Origin: Capsicum annuum
Lineage: Eukaryota; Streptophyta; Magnoliopsida; Solanales; Solanaceae
Reading direction: 5' to 3'
NCBI RefSeq assembly: GCF_002878395.1
Contig: NW_025850849.1
Span: 19,094-83,093 of the forward strand
DNA length: 64,000 nt
A model generated the notes under the pieces. It worked only from the letters and a program-made list of their open reading frames with translations. It searched no databases and was not told where the DNA came from. Both the position numbers and the translations under genes were made by a program. Positions within the stretch are counted from its first letter, which is position 1. Each line of letters starts with the position of its first letter. Positions 49,498-58,869 of the stretch are shown here, one piece after another.

Positions 49498-51747
49498 TGT
49501 AACAACTCTCTTTTTCGGGCTATGGTTTGAACCGTCCTTCCTACATATACATACCCTAACCCAATGTTTTCTACTTATAAATAAGTTTGAATAATGATTC
49601 TTTAGGGTGGGAACATCTTCATAGATCGATTGAAGTCTTAAATATCACCTAGCTCAATGTTAAGGTGAACATTTTCCTATCTATTGAATTTTGGTGTACG
49701 ATTTTTATTAGGTCAAATTACAATGATAATTACTCCTAGAATATAAGGAGGTATATTTTCCATTATATATCAAATTAAAGCTCTTTGAATCTTCTTTCTA
49801 ATGCAACTGACCGTTTGTCAATTCGAGTTCTGAATCAAAAGTTATCAGTATTTTAGTGGAACACTATCTCGGGTCTGCATTGGGTCAGCACATGAACCTT
49901 GAGGTTCACTTTGGGTTCATGCTGCAAACCTTCATGTTTGAGATGGGTCCGCGCCGAAAACCCCCTTCTGTGAGTCAAAAAGTGTTCTATTTTGATTCAT
50001 TTTAAGGGAACTGAGGTCTTTTCAGATTACTAAACCGTTCCCAACCCTTTATGGGCGAATATAAGGTCTTAAAATACGTTATATCACATCATAAAAATCC
50101 CTAATCATCTTTCCTTAAGCAAGAAAGGGGAAACTACCTAGGGTTGAGGATTTTAAGCTTCAAGGGGCTTTTCCCAATGATCTCTTTGATTTCAAGGTAT
50201 GTGGGACTATCCTAAATCTCATGGGTGTTAGTTTATCATTTTAGAAGCTTTAAAAATATATAATTATGTATTATGCAATGGGTTTTGAAATTATTGAAAA
50301 GCATGCATTGGGGACCCCATTTTATGATGAAATCTTGTATAAACTACATTTTTTTCATTCTAAACTTAAATTATAATCATGAGTATGTATGTTATGAGTT
50401 TTTTGAGAATTTATATTAGAGCATAATTTACGAAATTCCGTCTCTTGTTATGAAGTCTATTGTCTTAAGATGTGGTGGTTTTTATACGAATGGTAGTTAA
50501 AAGCTTGAGTTTAAATATTTACTATCATTTGTGGATTTGCATTGTTTTATGATCCAATGAGAGGGTATTTTGTTAATTTATAAATGCTCTTGTGTCCTAA
50601 TGAAGGATTGCATATATTTTATGAAAGAATTGACCACCCTATGTTAAAATATTGAAAGAGAGTATATTTTATAAGTTCATGTGCTTTTGAAATAAGAACC
50701 CTCTTGAAGTGTTTAAATATTTTGGTGGTCCCATAACACGTTTTGAATGAAAAGACTAAGACTTGATATGATATGTCTTATATAACTTGCAAGTCTTGGT
50801 ATGACGATACCAAAATAGATAAATGCCATGACAGACTAAGAACAGAACAGACTACAAACTTTTCAGACTTTCGATCATGATTTCAGTAAGATGCATGTTT
50901 TAAAAGGTTAAAAATGGGCTCTAAGAGAGTTAGATGGTTATTAAAATAAGGCACGAGTTCAGATAACTCATTCCCCAAAATTGTATTTTGTCGATGTGGA
51001 TTTATTATATCCCGAGATAGGGATTATATGCTGGCCTTGTTCCCTTTTGATGTATCAGAATAAGAAACTTCAGCCCTTGCGGCAAACTTGGGTTGGGGTC
51101 TTGGCCGCCTAGTTAAGGGTGGATTCCATATGGACCGTGGAATATTTTTTAGAAATGTAGGGTATACCATCTAGCTCAGATGTAAAGTAAAGAGTTGAGT
51201 CAATGTTTATTCAAGAATGTTTTGAAGCCTTTGTATTATGACCATGTGTTTTTATATATATATTATGCTAAATTGTTTCACAATGCTCTCAGTTACGTTA
51301 TACAAAATATATATTATTTTTGGGTTAGTTATACATACCAATACTCTCCAAGTATTGACCCCCTCCCTATATTACACGATCTGAGGTATAGTCCCATGAT
51401 CCATCTCATCAGTAGAACATTTGGGATATGACAGAGTTGGTGAGCCATCCATCCTTTGGAAGACACATATTCATATGTTGGCTTCTTTAGTCTATCGTCC
51501 AGTCAGGGGCCTTGTCCCGACCTAGATAGTAAGCATTCAGTAGAGGCTTCGTAGATGAAATTTTGAATATTGTATTATCACAACTTCATTGACATACTTT
51601 AGTTTATAAGTTTCCATTGAATATTATTATATCTTCCGCACTTTGATTTATGTATCGATTATACTTATGATAGAATGCTAAGCGTTCTCTCAGGCCTTCG
51701 TGGTTCGGATGCCCATCACGGCCAGGGCCTCGGCTTGGGTCATGACA
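49498..51747 (+). repeat. Element E 3' LTR
   Basis: 2250 bp from TGTAACAACTC to GGGTCATGACA, the only full LTR of this family without gaps in the window. The GC-richer run is at 49860-49975. Confidence 0.92.
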
Positions 51748-51752
51748 AGTAA
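51748..51752. repeat. Target site duplication of element E, right copy (AGTAA)
   Basis: Exact match to 36913-36917. Confidence 0.9.
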
Positions 51753-51788
51753 TTTGAAGGCGGTCCTTCCTGCAACTCTCGTACTATA

Positions 51789-52055
51789 AATTTATAGGAA
51801 ATGACACAAGATTTACTACACACCAAACATCCACGGTTACATATAAATGAGGAATAAAGTATTTAGTGTAATGATAAGAAAGTGAACCTGCTTCTTTTAT
51901 GAAGGCCTCAAAGAGGAAGAAGATGAACTTCCTAGAAAAAGCTTCAAATTGGGAGGGTGATTCTTCTGGTGAATTGACCTATATGAATTGTTGTATGTTA
52001 GTCACAGAGATTAGTGAATTACTACAATCTATAGATTTCCCATTTATATTCAATC
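51789..52055 (+). repeat. Direct repeat, copy 1 (pairs with 52966-53241)
   Basis: About 270 bases starting AATTTATAGGAAATGACACA, highly similar to 52966-53241. It includes a short coding-like stretch (MNFLEKASNWEGDS) with a stop soon after. No protein family recognised. Confidence 0.75.
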
Positions 52056-52154
52056 TATAATCAATTTCCTATAGGCGGGTTCTTAAAAATTTGGATTTCA
52101 TGATTTATAAGAAATGACACAAACTTGCCTATTATAAATTCTCTTATGGTATGC

Positions 52155-52256
52155 ACTGACATTCTGATAGTTTTGTCGAGTTTGTCTTAATTTGACTTTG
52201 CTCTTGTGGTCCACACTGAAACTCTGATGGTTTGGCTGCCTTGTTCTTGTTCTTCC
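52155..52256 (+). repeat. 60-bp degenerate tandem repeat, first cluster
   Basis: One full 60-base unit (52155-52214, ACTGACATTCTGATAG start) and a partial one. The unit matches those at 52689-52887. Confidence 0.65.
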
Positions 52257-52688
52257 TTTTTGTACCTTTTCACAGAATGTACCAGCAACAACCTAAAGAA
52301 GAAACCAAAATTTTGGTATAATTAGCTTGATCATAAAAATTACTCACTTTTTTCTAAAATAATTTCACTTTATTTGGTGTTTTTTATGAAAATTCAACAT
52401 TAAAAATTGAACTTTGAAGTTGTATTCCATCCCACTTTATACTTTTGATCTTGTATCTAAGTATATTTACTCATGAAATTATTTCAAATATTCTTTATAA
52501 AAGTAAAACCAAACACAACTTTCAACTCCAACTTCATAAATTTCAAATAAAGTGAAAAGTTATTGACATCATTGACCGATTGTCTATATATTTTTTGCTA
52601 AAAGTTTGACAAAAAGTATGAAGCATGCCCGAATTTAGTAGCTAGTCAATCTTGACCACTGTTATTTTGAAGTTATATTTAGTGTTTA
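52257..52688. other. Unassigned AT-rich stretch between the 60-bp repeat clusters
   Basis: T-rich and A-rich sequence with no coding or repeat signature that I can see. Confidence 0.4.
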
Positions 52689-52887
52689 GAGTTTGTCTCG
52701 ATCTGACAGTGTCTTTGCAGTCCGCATTGAGATTCAGGTAGTGTTTTTGGACTTTTCTCTATTTGGTATAGCTCTTGCGTTTAGCACTGCGATTCTAATA
52801 ATTTTGTTGGGGTTGTCTTGATTTGATATTGCTCTTGTGGGTCGCACTGAGATTCTGATAATTTTGTTGGGTTTGTCTCTATTAGGC
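52689..52887 (+). repeat. 60-bp degenerate tandem repeat, second cluster
   Basis: Units start at about 52726, 52786 and 52846, each exactly 60 bases and sharing ACTGAGATTCTGATAATTTT-like starts and TTGCTCTTGTGG-like ends; a partial unit precedes them. Confidence 0.7.
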
Positions 52888-52965
52888 ACTACCTTTTCTA
52901 CAAGTTTTTGGTAGAGAATTCAGTACTTCATTTCTTGTGTGATTATCGTGCGACTATCGTGCTGT

Positions 52966-53241
52966 AATTTATAGGGCATGACACAAGATTTACTACACAC
53001 CAAACATGCACGCTTACATCAATGAGGAACAAAGAATTTAATGTAACTAATAAAAGAGAATAAAGTGAACCTGCATGTTTTATGAAGGCCATGCAGAGGA
53101 AGAGGATGAACTTCCCAGAAAAAGTTTCAAATTGGGAGGGCGATCCTTCTCATGCATTGGCCTACTTGAAATTGTATTGTATGTTAGTCACAGAGGTTAG
53201 TGAGTTACTACAATATATAGATTTTCCATTTATATTCAATC
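52966..53241 (+). repeat. Direct repeat, copy 2 (pairs with 51789-52055)
   Basis: Includes a 69-codon open frame (from 53082: MKAMQRKRMNFPEKVSNWEG) in which copy 1 has a stop. Most likely chance or a captured gene fragment. Confidence 0.7.
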
Positions 53242-53260
53242 CCAAAGAGAACAGAAAATT

Positions 53261-53627
53261 TATAATCATTGATTTCAGAATTACACTTTAAATTTAGTTT
53301 ATAAATAATTGTTAGGAGTCTAAACTATAATTGATGTCATTAGTTTTGAAATGGAGATATAAGAAAACTTGTGTCATGTCTTGTAAAGTACGAAATACTA
53401 ATTTTCAAAAACCCTCCTAAAGACAAAATTTGTTATTTATACTTAATAAATGTAGTCATTTTAAGAAGTAAAGATCTACCTGACAAATTAATAATCACTG
53501 ATTTTCATATTACACTTTAGATTTAAATTACAAATGATTGTTAGGACTTAGGAGTATCAACTATAATTGGTCATTAATTTTAAAATACAGATATCGAAAA
53601 ACTTGTGACATGTACAATAAAGTACTG
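53261..53627 (+). repeat. ~140-bp direct repeat pair
   Basis: 53261-53400 and 53489-53627 are similar: ATAATCACTGATTTTCA, TTACACTTTA, ATTGTTAGGA and AACTTGTGACATGT occur in the same order in each. Confidence 0.7.
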
Positions 53628-53701
53628 CATGAGAGTCACATGACAATCGCACAAGAAATGTAGTACTGAATTATCTGTCAAATACTTGTAGAAAGGATAG
53701 T

Positions 53702-53797
53702 TTTGATGTTAAAACATATTGATTATTCATAAATGTCTTAAGAAAAAGAACAATATATGTTAGGAATACTATTTATGGTATGAGCATGATAGAATTT
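53702..53797. other. Short spacer before element G
   Basis: AT-rich sequence between the fold-back structure and the LTR of G; no feature seen. Confidence 0.4.
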
Positions 53798-54588
53798 TGT
53801 AATACCTCGTACTTTCAGGCTAGGATTTAGACCGCCGTTCCTATGCGTATAGACCCAAACTAAATGATTCCATGTTAATATATGTGTAGTGATCAACCCT
53901 ATAGTGTGGGAAAACCTTTGAATATGAATTGAGGTCACAAAAATCTCCTAACTCTATGACTAGTTGAAAACGTTTCTATCGATTAAGATTTAGTGGATGT
54001 TTCAACTTGGGTCAACTTTCATCGACCATAACTTCTTGTATATGAATTAGAGGGCTCAAGCACAAGACAACTGATATATATCATGAATGAATTAGAGGGC
54101 CTTCTATATATCAAATGAAAGGTCTTCAAAGTAGATTTCCAACGATACCAATTTTGACTTAATCCGACACCTGAGAGAAAAGTTATGGCTTTGTGAAGGG
54201 GTGTGTGTCGCCTAACAATCGCAAATGTTCACTGGAAAGAGATTTTCATAGGCAGTGCGACGCAAACCATAAAGTTTTCCAACGGGAGTGCGATGCAAGC
54301 CATAAAGTTTGTCATAGCTTGTGCGACGCAAACCCTATGGCACAACGACCTGGACATTTTATTTTTGAGGTATTTCGGGGGAAACTAAGTCATTTGACAC
54401 CCCTAAACCATCCCTAATCATCCTTAAACAAAATTAGGCTTATTAGTAAGGTTTTAACTCCCTTCATATCCCTATTTTATCTTTCAATAACACAAGAGGA
54501 GAAAACAACTAGGGTTTGGGCAATCAAGCTTAAAGGTCCAATCTTTTCAAAATTTCTTCATAAATTCTTCGCAACTAAGGTACGTGGG
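53798..54588 (+). repeat. Element G 5' LTR, first segment
   Basis: Contains the shared U3 module (54115-54190, TTTCCAACGATACCAATTTT) and then three GTGCGACGCAAACC-type words (54225-54350). It stops at AAGGTACGTGGG where H enters. Confidence 0.85.
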
Positions 54589-55253
54589 TGATACCAAATG
54601 GTATCTACAAGAGCACTAAATAGTCCACAAACTCACAAAAATAGTCCACACGTACAAGACATCAAACGAAAACAACAAACACACAAACTTGAAAGATAAG
54701 GAGATAGATAACTTGACACAAAGAGAATATAAAATGTAGCAACTAAAGAGTGTATCAAACTCTAAAACCTCTACAAATCACATTTACAAGAACCAATTTC
54801 TTATGGGAACACAAGAGGAACTCAGTTCACTTAAGCACTCTCGTTTCTAACCATCTCACAACACAAGTGGAACCTTTCACCTGTGAAGCTTAAAATATTT
54901 GGTGGTCTACTCTCTTCTTGAGAGAAAATATGGTGTTCAATGTTACAAAGTGATTTTAAAATGAGCTAACTAAGGAACAAATCTAAAGAAACACCTTAAA
55001 TAGTCTTTACAAAAAGATAGCAAAAGGACCCCTTTGCCCTTAATGAAGGGGTGTCAGGTGTGGACTATTTGGGGCAGCCTTGGGGTGTATTTTGAGCACC
55101 TAAGGTCAAACCGCACATTTCAATACGTACACTCCCTTGGGTGAGTTTGCAACAAGCTCAACCGCGTCCATTTTCATAAACACGCCTTAAAGTCTTTGTA
55201 GTTCACAAGCTTGACTTCTAGTAAATGGTCTCAAGCTCGTGACACCCGTATCA
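54589..55253 (-). repeat. Element H 3' LTR
   Basis: 665 bp from TGATACCAAATGG to CCCGTATCA, colinear with 61612-62276. On the minus strand its first ~66 bases are also the end of the pol frame. Confidence 0.93.
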
Positions 55254-55690
55254 TCCTCTCCCTCTTGAGAGGAGTTTGACCTCAAACTTATGGGTTCTTT
55301 ATCTTCAATAGTATCAATCCGTGAGAGATCACACATGTTGAACGTTTTATGCACTTGGTATTCCGGTGGCAAATTGATTTTGTAAGCATTATCATTGATT
55401 TTTTGAAGAACTTAGAATTGGCCGTCACCTCTTAATAGAAATATTCCCTTTATTTGGTGAGGAAACCAATCTTTTCGTAGGTGTAACCACACCCAATCTC
55501 CCGGCTCAAGCATAAGACGCCTTCTCCCTTTGTTGACTCATTTGGCCACCGCTTGTTTCTTCTTCTCAAGCCGCAACCTCACCTTCTTATGCAAGGTTTT
55601 AATGGATTCAGCCCTCTTGTTTCCATCTAAGCTAACAACAACATCACTTTGAAAAGGAGTTAGATCTAAGAGGGTTAGGGGATTGAAGCT
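55187..55690 (-). pseudogene. Element H integrase C-terminus, running into the LTR
   Basis: The minus strand reads LTPFQSDVVVSLDG, LEPGDWVWLHLRKDWFPHQI (the GDWVW motif of the C-terminal domain) and NDNAYKINLPPEY, then FNMCDLSRID. The frame continues past the polypurine tract into the LTR and ends with RPFTRSQACELQRL and a stop at 55187, so about 22 residues are LTR-encoded. A stop occurs upstream of GDWVW and another before NDNAY. In CRM elements such a tail is linked to centromere targeting. Confidence 0.8.
55254..55266 (-). other. Polypurine tract of element H
   Basis: On the minus strand AGAGGGAGAGGA abuts the LTR start TGATACGGG. It is inside the open reading frame. Confidence 0.85.
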
Positions 55691-55696
55691 GAGGAA

Positions 55697-55916
55697 ACAT
55701 TCAAGGGCGTGATGCCCGTACTCGAATGGATCACCCGATTGTAAGCAAATTCTATAAGAAGTAGGTGATCTTCCTAAGATGTCAACTTACCTTTAACCAT
55801 GGATAGACACATTCAAAGGGCGTGATGCTCATACTCAAATGGATCACCCGATTGTAATCAAATTCTATGAGAGGTAGGTGATCTTCCCAAGATGTCAATT
55901 TACCTTTAACCATGGA
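55697..55916 (-). repeat. Tandem duplication inside the H integrase
   Basis: Units 55697-55803 and 55809-55916, about 108 bases each with a 112-base period, are nearly the same (ACATTCAAGGGCGTGATG to TAACCATGGA). The duplication breaks the frame: the integrase core ends WLKVS-stop in the junction. Confidence 0.9.
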
Positions 55917-56468
55917 ACGCAGCATGGAACCCAAGGCTCGATTCACTACTTTCATTTGACCATCAGTTTGTGTGTGGAAAGACGTAGAAAACAACAATTT
56001 AGTTCCGAGCCTACACCACATTGACTTCCAAAAGTGACTAAGGAACTTAGAATACCTATCATTTACAATGGTCCTTGGAATGACGTGTAACTCGACAATA
56101 TTTACAATAAATAAAGAAGCTACACTATCCGTATCTTCATTATTTTTGCAAGGAATAAAGTGTGCCATTTTGGAGAAGCAATCAATGACAACAAAGATGC
56201 TATCCCTACTCCTTTGATTCCATGGAAGCCCCAACACAAAATCCATAGAAATATTAAGCCACAGGCATGATGGAGTGGGAAACAGGCTGTATAACCTATG
56301 AGGAAGGGGGATAGACTTAGCACTCCTACAATCCATACATTGGCCACAAATTTTGACAACATCTTTGCGCATCCTTGGCCTATAGAATTGTTCCTCCAAT
56401 ATTCTGAGAGTCTTATCAATTCCAAAGTGACCCATGAGATCGCCGTCATGTGCCTCCCTAACAAACAA
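55782..56468 (-). pseudogene. Element H integrase zinc finger and core
   Basis: A 228-codon open stretch, the second longest in the window. The zinc finger is present (His7, His14, Cys44, Cys47 from the ATG at 56468). The core has Asp76 (ISMDFVLGLP) and Asp137 (IVNDRYSKFLSHFW). Thirty-five residues later, where D,D-35-E enzymes have Glu, there is Lys173 (TDGQMKVVNR, codon AAA at 55950-55952). Downstream the tandem duplication ends the frame. The true frame extends upstream of 56468 into the RNase H tether. Integration activity is lost. Confidence 0.9.
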
Positions 56469-56499
56469 CTCTCTCCAAGAGCTAGAAGGTACACATAAC

Positions 56500-57060
56500 C
56501 ATCTTCCTCAAAATAAGAACCCATCAAACACGGCATAAGGGCTAGAATCTGAGGGCCTCCTTTCCCTAACCATAACTTTACTTTCCCTAAAGAAAGGAGA
56601 GAAGTAAGGGTCCTTAGGATACAAAGACTTGAGGCTCTCAAACCCCATTAGCTTGGATGACAAAGTGGACACAAGAAGATGCTTTCTAGACAATGCATCG
56701 GCTACCACATTATCCTTTCCCCTTTTGTATTGAATCACATAGGGAAAGGTTTCTAGAAATTCAATCCTTTTGGAATGCCGTTTGTTAAGTTTATCTTATG
56801 CCCGAAGATGCTTCAAGGATTCATGATCCATTTGAATTACGAATTCCTTGGGACAAAGATAGTGTTACCAATTGCCAAATGCTCTAACCAAGGCATACAA
56901 CTCCAAATTATACGTAGAGTAGTTTAGAGTGGCTCCTTTGAGCTCTTCACTAAAGTAAGTAATGGGCTTTAAATCTTGCATCAAAATAGCCCCTATGCCT
57001 ACTTTACTAGCATCACATTCAACTTTGAACATCTTATCAAAGTTAGGAAATTGCAATAAT
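56500..57060 (-). pseudogene. Element H RNase H and tether
   Basis: The RNase H start [18 protein letters not shown], with its catalytic Asp, and [20 protein letters not shown] lie at the end of the RT piece. After a break at ~56865 the tether continues in 56738-56508 ([19 protein letters not shown]). Confidence 0.82.
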
Positions 57061-57974
57061 GGTGTTGAAATAAGCATATCTTTCAAGGTCCTACAGGCCT
57101 TAGATTGCCCTTCACCCCACTTGTAAGGTTGGTCCTTCCGGATGATTTTAGTCAAAGGAGCGGCAATGGTACTAAATTCTTTGACGAACCTTCTATATAA
57201 ACTTGCCAACCCATGGAAGCTCCAAACTTCCCCCATGGTTTTTGGGGTTGGCCAATCTTTAATGGCGGTTATCTTCAGATCGTCTACCTCCACTTCCCTT
57301 GAGCTTATAACAAATCCTAAAAGAACAACTTTATCAACACCAAAAGAGCATTTTTCAATATTAGCATACAACTTTTCTTTCTGAAGAACATCAAACACAC
57401 TCTTTATATGCAAAACATGTTCATTAAGGGACTTACTATAAACTAAAACTTTAGCAATGTACACAACCTCAAACTTGCCAATAAATGTCTTCATCACATG
57501 ATTCATTAGCTGTATAAATGTACTAGGAGCGTTGGTAAGACCAAATGGCATGACCATCCACTCATATAGACCAAACTTTTTCTTGAATGTGGTATTTCAT
57601 TCATCACCCGGTTGCATATGAATTTGGTGATATCCGCTCCTAAGATCAACCTTAGAAAACACATAAAAGACATTGATTTCATCAAGCATATCATCTAGCC
57701 TAGGAATAGAATGACAATATTTTACCGTAATTTTATTTATAGCTCAGCAGTCCATGCACATTTGGAACGTCTCATCCTTATTCAACACAAGCAACACCGA
57801 GACCATGCACGGACTCATGCTTTCCTTGATATATCCTTTATTGAGGAGGTCCTCAACTTTCCATTGGAGTTCCTTTGTATCCGTGGGGTTACTCCTATAA
57901 GCTGGCTTATTTGGTAATTGTGATCTTGGAACAAAGTCGATTTGGTGCTCAATTCCTCGAATTGGAGGAAGTCC
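57061..57974 (-). pseudogene. Element H reverse transcriptase with altered catalytic site
   Basis: The piece beginning at 57557 (230 codons, continuing into RNase H) contains [20 protein letters not shown] and then [17 protein letters not shown]. The catalytic Tyr-x-Asp-Asp is Tyr-Ile-Ala-Lys (codons 57450-57461), so both metal-binding Asp are gone. Immediately upstream [20 protein letters not shown] is followed by an in-frame TGA (57597-57599) at a position where Trp is usual. The thumb and connection text ([18 protein letters not shown]) is well kept. No polymerase activity is possible. Confidence 0.9.
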
Positions 57975-58640
57975 TTACGGCAACTCACTTGGAAATACAT
58001 CATCAAATTCCTGCAAACCATTAGAAATAAAAGACGGGATAGGGGAAGGGGATGGGTTAGCATTCAAAACATGAGCCAAAAGTAGCATGGGAGTAGTATT
58101 ATCATACTCTTTGAAGAGGTTGCCCTTTCGAGCTAGCATTACCATCGAATCTCTACACCTCAATACCGAAACTCCCTCCTCACTTTCACCCTTCCCACTC
58201 TCGGATTCCTCCCCCTTACCCATGAGTATATTCTCATTTTTTTCCTTTCCTTGTAAACTTTTCATTTTTTGATGTACCTCACACACTTGTGATGGTGATA
58301 GTGGTCGACGGTTGTACTTCTGACCCTTGAACTGAAATGAATAGTAGTTGGTTCAGCCATCATGCTTGGTCGACCTATAATATTCCCATGGACGATCCAA
58401 CAAAATATTACAAGCTTGCATAGAAATTATGTCGCAAAGTACCTCGTCCTCATAATTTCCAACTTTGAACTGAATCACCATTTGATGAGTCACCTTCAAT
58501 CATTCAACCATTGGAGTCTATACGGACTCACATATAGAGTAGTCAGCAATTTCAAATGATCCACCATTGAGGCACTAGCTACATTAGTACAACTTTCTCT
58601 ATCAATGGTCAAGGAGCACACACTCCTTTAATGAGGCACT
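57975..58640 (-). pseudogene. Element H aspartic protease and linker
   Basis: The active-site text reads SLTIDRESCTNVASASMVDH. In this protease type Asp is followed by Gly-Gly; here it is followed by Arg-Glu (codons 58595-58603). Further along come ACNILLDRPWEYYRSTKHDG and, in piece 58286-57975, the linker QEFDDVFPSELP before RT. Frameshifts separate the parts. Confidence 0.75.
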
Positions 58641-58869
58641 TAGTGTGAAAGAGGTTTGCTTATTGGCTAGGATCATCCAACGCTTTTCTAATCATAACTC
58701 TACGTACCACATAATTAGGTACTTCAAGTTCACCTTCTTGAGGCCAAACCTCCTCTTCATCATCATTACTAGGCCTCTCGGACTCCTCTCCCTCTCTACC
58801 TTGAGAGACTTTCTCATTTTCAACTGTTTCAAGTCCCAATTCTTCTCCCAAGAAATATAATTTTCCTTA

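Larger units (their letters stand above)
36918..51747 (+). mobile_element. Element E: non-autonomous LTR retrotransposon, 5' LTR disrupted by inverted complex F
   Basis: Plus-strand element with a perfect 5-bp duplication. Its 3' LTR (49498-51747) is intact; the 5' LTR exists only as its first ~405 and last ~853 bases, with complex F between them. The internal region (46266-49497) has a primer site, the shared leader, a polypurine tract and no coding capacity. Family members E and F therefore look like LARD-type parasites of coding elements. Without F and with a full 5' LTR it would be about 7.7 kb. Confidence 0.88.
52888..53701. mobile_element. Candidate fold-back / long-TIR element
   Basis: The left arm 52888-52986 and right arm 53602-53701 are ~100-base imperfect inverted repeats: ACTACCTTTTCTACAAG at the left end is matched by CTTGTAGAAAGGATAGT at the right end, and the inner ends both carry the TGACACAAG / CTTGTGACA pair. 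The interior (~615 bases) includes direct repeat copy 2. There is no transposase. A MULE-like or fold-back non-autonomous DNA transposon is the likely class; flanking duplications were not resolved. Confidence 0.6.

Noticed and set aside
53082..53291. 69-codon frame as a small host gene
   Set aside because: The duplicate copy at 51789-52055 is interrupted and there is no family match; kept only as a possible captured fragment.
54193..54417. Cys-rich 74-codon frame resembling a small secreted peptide
   Set aside because: The Cys and repeated words come from the GTGCGACGC-type repeats of G's LTR; there is no signal peptide.
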